From an uncultured Lachnospiraceae bacterium (GTDB lineage Bacteria; Bacillota; Clostridia; Lachnospirales; Lachnospiraceae): DNA of 15,409 bases. Both the position numbers and the translations under genes were made by a program. How positions within the stretch are numbered: the first letter of the stretch is position 1; every line of letters begins with the position of its first letter. The notes under the pieces were generated by a model, which saw only the letters and a program-made list of their open reading frames with translations, was not told the DNA's origin and did not search any database. Positions 13,893 to 15,409 of this stretch are shown here, one piece after another. The stretch lies in NCBI GenBank assembly GCA_905235345.1, contig CAJOLO010000021.1, positions 1 to 15,409 on the forward strand, in the 5' to 3' direction.

Positions 13893-14441
13893 CTACCCTT
13901 CCATCTGTTTTCCAAGAAAATTAGCCGCTATCACTGCAGCCTTTCTCTCCGTCTCCGTCAGAGGATTCTTTGCATCCTTATTCAATATGATGACTGAGCC
14001 TATGGCATCCCCCTCACATATGATGGTCTGCACTATCTCTCCCTCGTACACATCATCATTTTCTCCGGTGATCTGAATATATTTCTTCTCACCCTTTCTG
14101 GCCATTATTGCCTCTCGGTCATTAATTGCATCAAACAGCTCCTTGTGAAGCGGCTTACCAAGAAGATTCTTCTTCGGCATACCGGCAACTGCAATGATCT
14201 GATCCCGGTCCGTCACGCAGACCGGACAGCCAAGTATCTGTGCCGTGGCATCCACGTATTCCTGGGCAAATATAGATAGTTCTCCTATCGGAGAGTACTT
14301 CTTCAATATAATCTCACCGTCTTTATCGGTAAAAATCTCCAAAGGGTCGCCTTCTCTTATGCGAAGTGTACGTCTTATCTCCTTGGGTACAACGATTCTG
14401 CCCAATTCGTCAATTCTTCTTACAATTCCTGTTGCTTTCAT
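13893..14441 (-). CDS. spoVT: SpoVT, stage V sporulation transcription regulator
   Basis: 182 residues from the ATG at 14441, chosen because GGAGG lies 9 bases upstream and MKATGIVRRIDELGR is the family N-terminus; an in-frame start at 14474 lacks support. The AbrB-type swapped-hairpin DNA-binding domain spans about 1-50 (PKEIRRTLRIREGDPLEIF). A GAF domain follows (about 55-180), ending in AANFLGKQMEG. SpoVT tunes sigma-G genes in the forespore and affects spore germination. Length agrees with Bacillus SpoVT (178). It is transcribed away from the neighbouring glycosyltransferase. I did not find a clear sigma-G promoter. Confidence 0.96.
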   Translation of the reverse strand: MKATGIVRRIDELGRIVVPKEIRRTLRIREGDPLEIFTDKDGEIILKKYSPIGELSIFAQEYVDATAQILGCPVCVTDRDQIIAVAGMPKKNLLGKPLHKELFDAINDREAIMARKGEKKYIQITGENDDVYEGEIVQTIICEGDAIGSVIILNKDAKNPLTETERKAAVIAANFLGKQMEG

Positions 14442-14474
14442 ACATAACTTCCTCCATTTTAAGATACTTGCCAT

Positions 14475-14741
14475 ACTTTATTAACCTCAATGCTTATATA
14501 TAATACCGATACCTTGATAACATTATTTATATCAACCTCATATTACTGCATTGTTCTTAATGGCACTTTCTGTATGTAGTATCTGTCAAATGTTAGAAAA
14601 TATGCGTAATTTTTTATAAAATATCTATGAAATCATCCTCCCCATTGCCTTCTAATTTCTTTCATGTTATATTGTAATCAGTTATATAATTTAACGATTG
14701 CATCTACTCTTTAATCAGTACTTCCACAGGAGGTTTAGACA
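14475..14741. promoter_or_regulatory. Divergent intergenic region of spoVT and the glycosyltransferase
   Basis: This AT-rich gap must hold both promoters. On the plus strand TATAAT lies at 14685-14690, without a good -35. A 6-bp inverted repeat TTGATA/TATCAA lies at about 14513-14534, upstream of spoVT. AGGAGG at 14728-14733 is the ribosome binding site of the glycosyltransferase. Nothing here is a secure promoter call. Confidence 0.35.
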
Positions 14742-15409
14742 ATGAACAAACTTATCAGCATTATAATTCCATGCTATAATGTAGAACAATACTTAGACCG
14801 ATGCTTCAACAGTCTGAAAAATCAGACTCTTGGCTTTGAGAATATGGAACTTATATTTGTAAATGATGCATCAACCGACGGCACCCTGGACAAACTGACC
14901 TCCTTAGAGAAGCAATACCCTGATAATATAATAGTCATCAACTTCACCGAGAACCGCCGGCAGGGTACGGCAAGAAATGTGGCTCTTGAATATGCCTCCG
15001 CTCCCTACATAGGATATGTGGATTCTGATGACTGGGTAGATACTACCATGTTCGAAAAGATGGTATCTGCCATAGAGAAATACGACTGTGATTTCGTGGA
15101 GTGCCGCTGGGATCTTGCAAGAGATGAAAAACACAGCACACCGGTCAAACGGCTCGGAGATAACGGGTATCTGGATCTGACAAAGCCTGACGTTCGTGCG
15201 AAATTCATAGGAGACCAGATTGGCATAACTGCACTCTGGAGCAAGGTATTTAAGAAATCATTTCTTATAGATAATGATATATTCTGTCCGGAACAGATAA
15301 GATACGAGGATATCTTCTTCTGCTATCTGGCATTTCTTTATGCAAAGTCTTATTACAGAATTGATGAGGCTTTATACCACTACTTTGTCAATCCCGAAGG
15401 CACAGTTCA
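14742..15409 (+). CDS. Family 2 glycosyltransferase, partial
   Basis: 222 codons are open to the right edge; the 3' end is missing. The start at 14742 follows AGGAGG by 8 bases. The N-terminus SIIIPCYNVEQYLDRCFNSL is the GT2 (GT-A fold) nucleotide-sugar binding strand, followed by FVNDASTDGT and GTARNVAL. YVDSDDWV holds the DxD metal site (D-S-D at about residues 94-96). LWSKVFKKSF and RYEDIFF are also typical of the family, and the second is near the expected catalytic base. These enzymes build cell-surface polysaccharides or teichoic-acid-like polymers, generally on the cytoplasmic side of the membrane. The donor and acceptor cannot be told, and no neighbouring polysaccharide genes are in view. 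Confidence 0.9.
   Translation, partial: MNKLISIIIPCYNVEQYLDRCFNSLKNQTLGFENMELIFVNDASTDGTLDKLTSLEKQYPDNIIVINFTENRRQGTARNVALEYASAPYIGYVDSDDWVDTTMFEKMVSAIEKYDCDFVECRWDLARDEKHSTPVKRLGDNGYLDLTKPDVRAKFIGDQIGITALWSKVFKKSFLIDNDIFCPEQIRYEDIFFCYLAFLYAKSYYRIDEALYHYFVNPEGTV

Overview
The window looks like a chromosomal segment of a low-to-moderate GC, spore-forming Clostridia, most likely a Lachnospiraceae member. The reasons are the sporulation genes (spoVT, yabP, yabQ, spoIIE) interleaved with housekeeping genes (hbs, rqcP, divIC-type, tilS, hpt, ftsH) in the order typical of this phylum, strong AGGAGG ribosome binding sites, and TTG/GTG starts. I cannot name the genus from sequence alone.

Layout. 1-183: 5' part of thiD (minus), running off the left edge. 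About 281-1848: an IS110-family insertion sequence with a plus-strand DEDD recombinase and, upstream of it, a structured non-coding stretch that fits a bridge RNA. It sits between thiD and a cytoplasmic GH13 glycosidase gene (1936-4053, minus). 4054-4750: 700 bases with no convincing gene, holding the glycosidase promoter, a two-way terminator and the ftsH terminator. 4751-11301: ftsH, hpt, tilS and spoIIE, all minus, so the transcription order is spoIIE-tilS-hpt-ftsH. 11640-12707: divIC-type gene, yabQ and yabP (order yabP-yabQ-divIC), with a good sigma-E promoter candidate in front. 12879-13542: rqcP and hbs (order hbs-rqcP), with a clear sigma-A promoter and a 5' mRNA hairpin. 13893-14441: spoVT. 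14742 to the right edge: a divergent family 2 glycosyltransferase, truncated by the window.

How the genes fit together. Most of the window is a growth/sporulation cluster: SpoIIE is the membrane phosphatase that activates sigma-F at the septum, YabP/YabQ act in the mother cell, SpoVT is a forespore regulator, and the DivIC-like protein serves the septum. TilS, Hpt, FtsH, HU and RqcP are general functions (tRNA-Ile lysidine, purine salvage, membrane proteolysis, nucleoid, ribosome quality control).

The most unusual feature is between spoIIE and tilS: seven 31-bp tandem units, each containing a Shine-Dalgarno-like AGGA, a start codon and a 12-codon mini-ORF whose stop overlaps the next unit's start by 8 bases. 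The last mini-ORF overlaps the likely tilS start in the same way, and the unit resembles the tilS start region itself. This looks like a serial translational-coupling relay made by amplification of a translation start. The second point of interest is the IS110 element with its probable bridge RNA.
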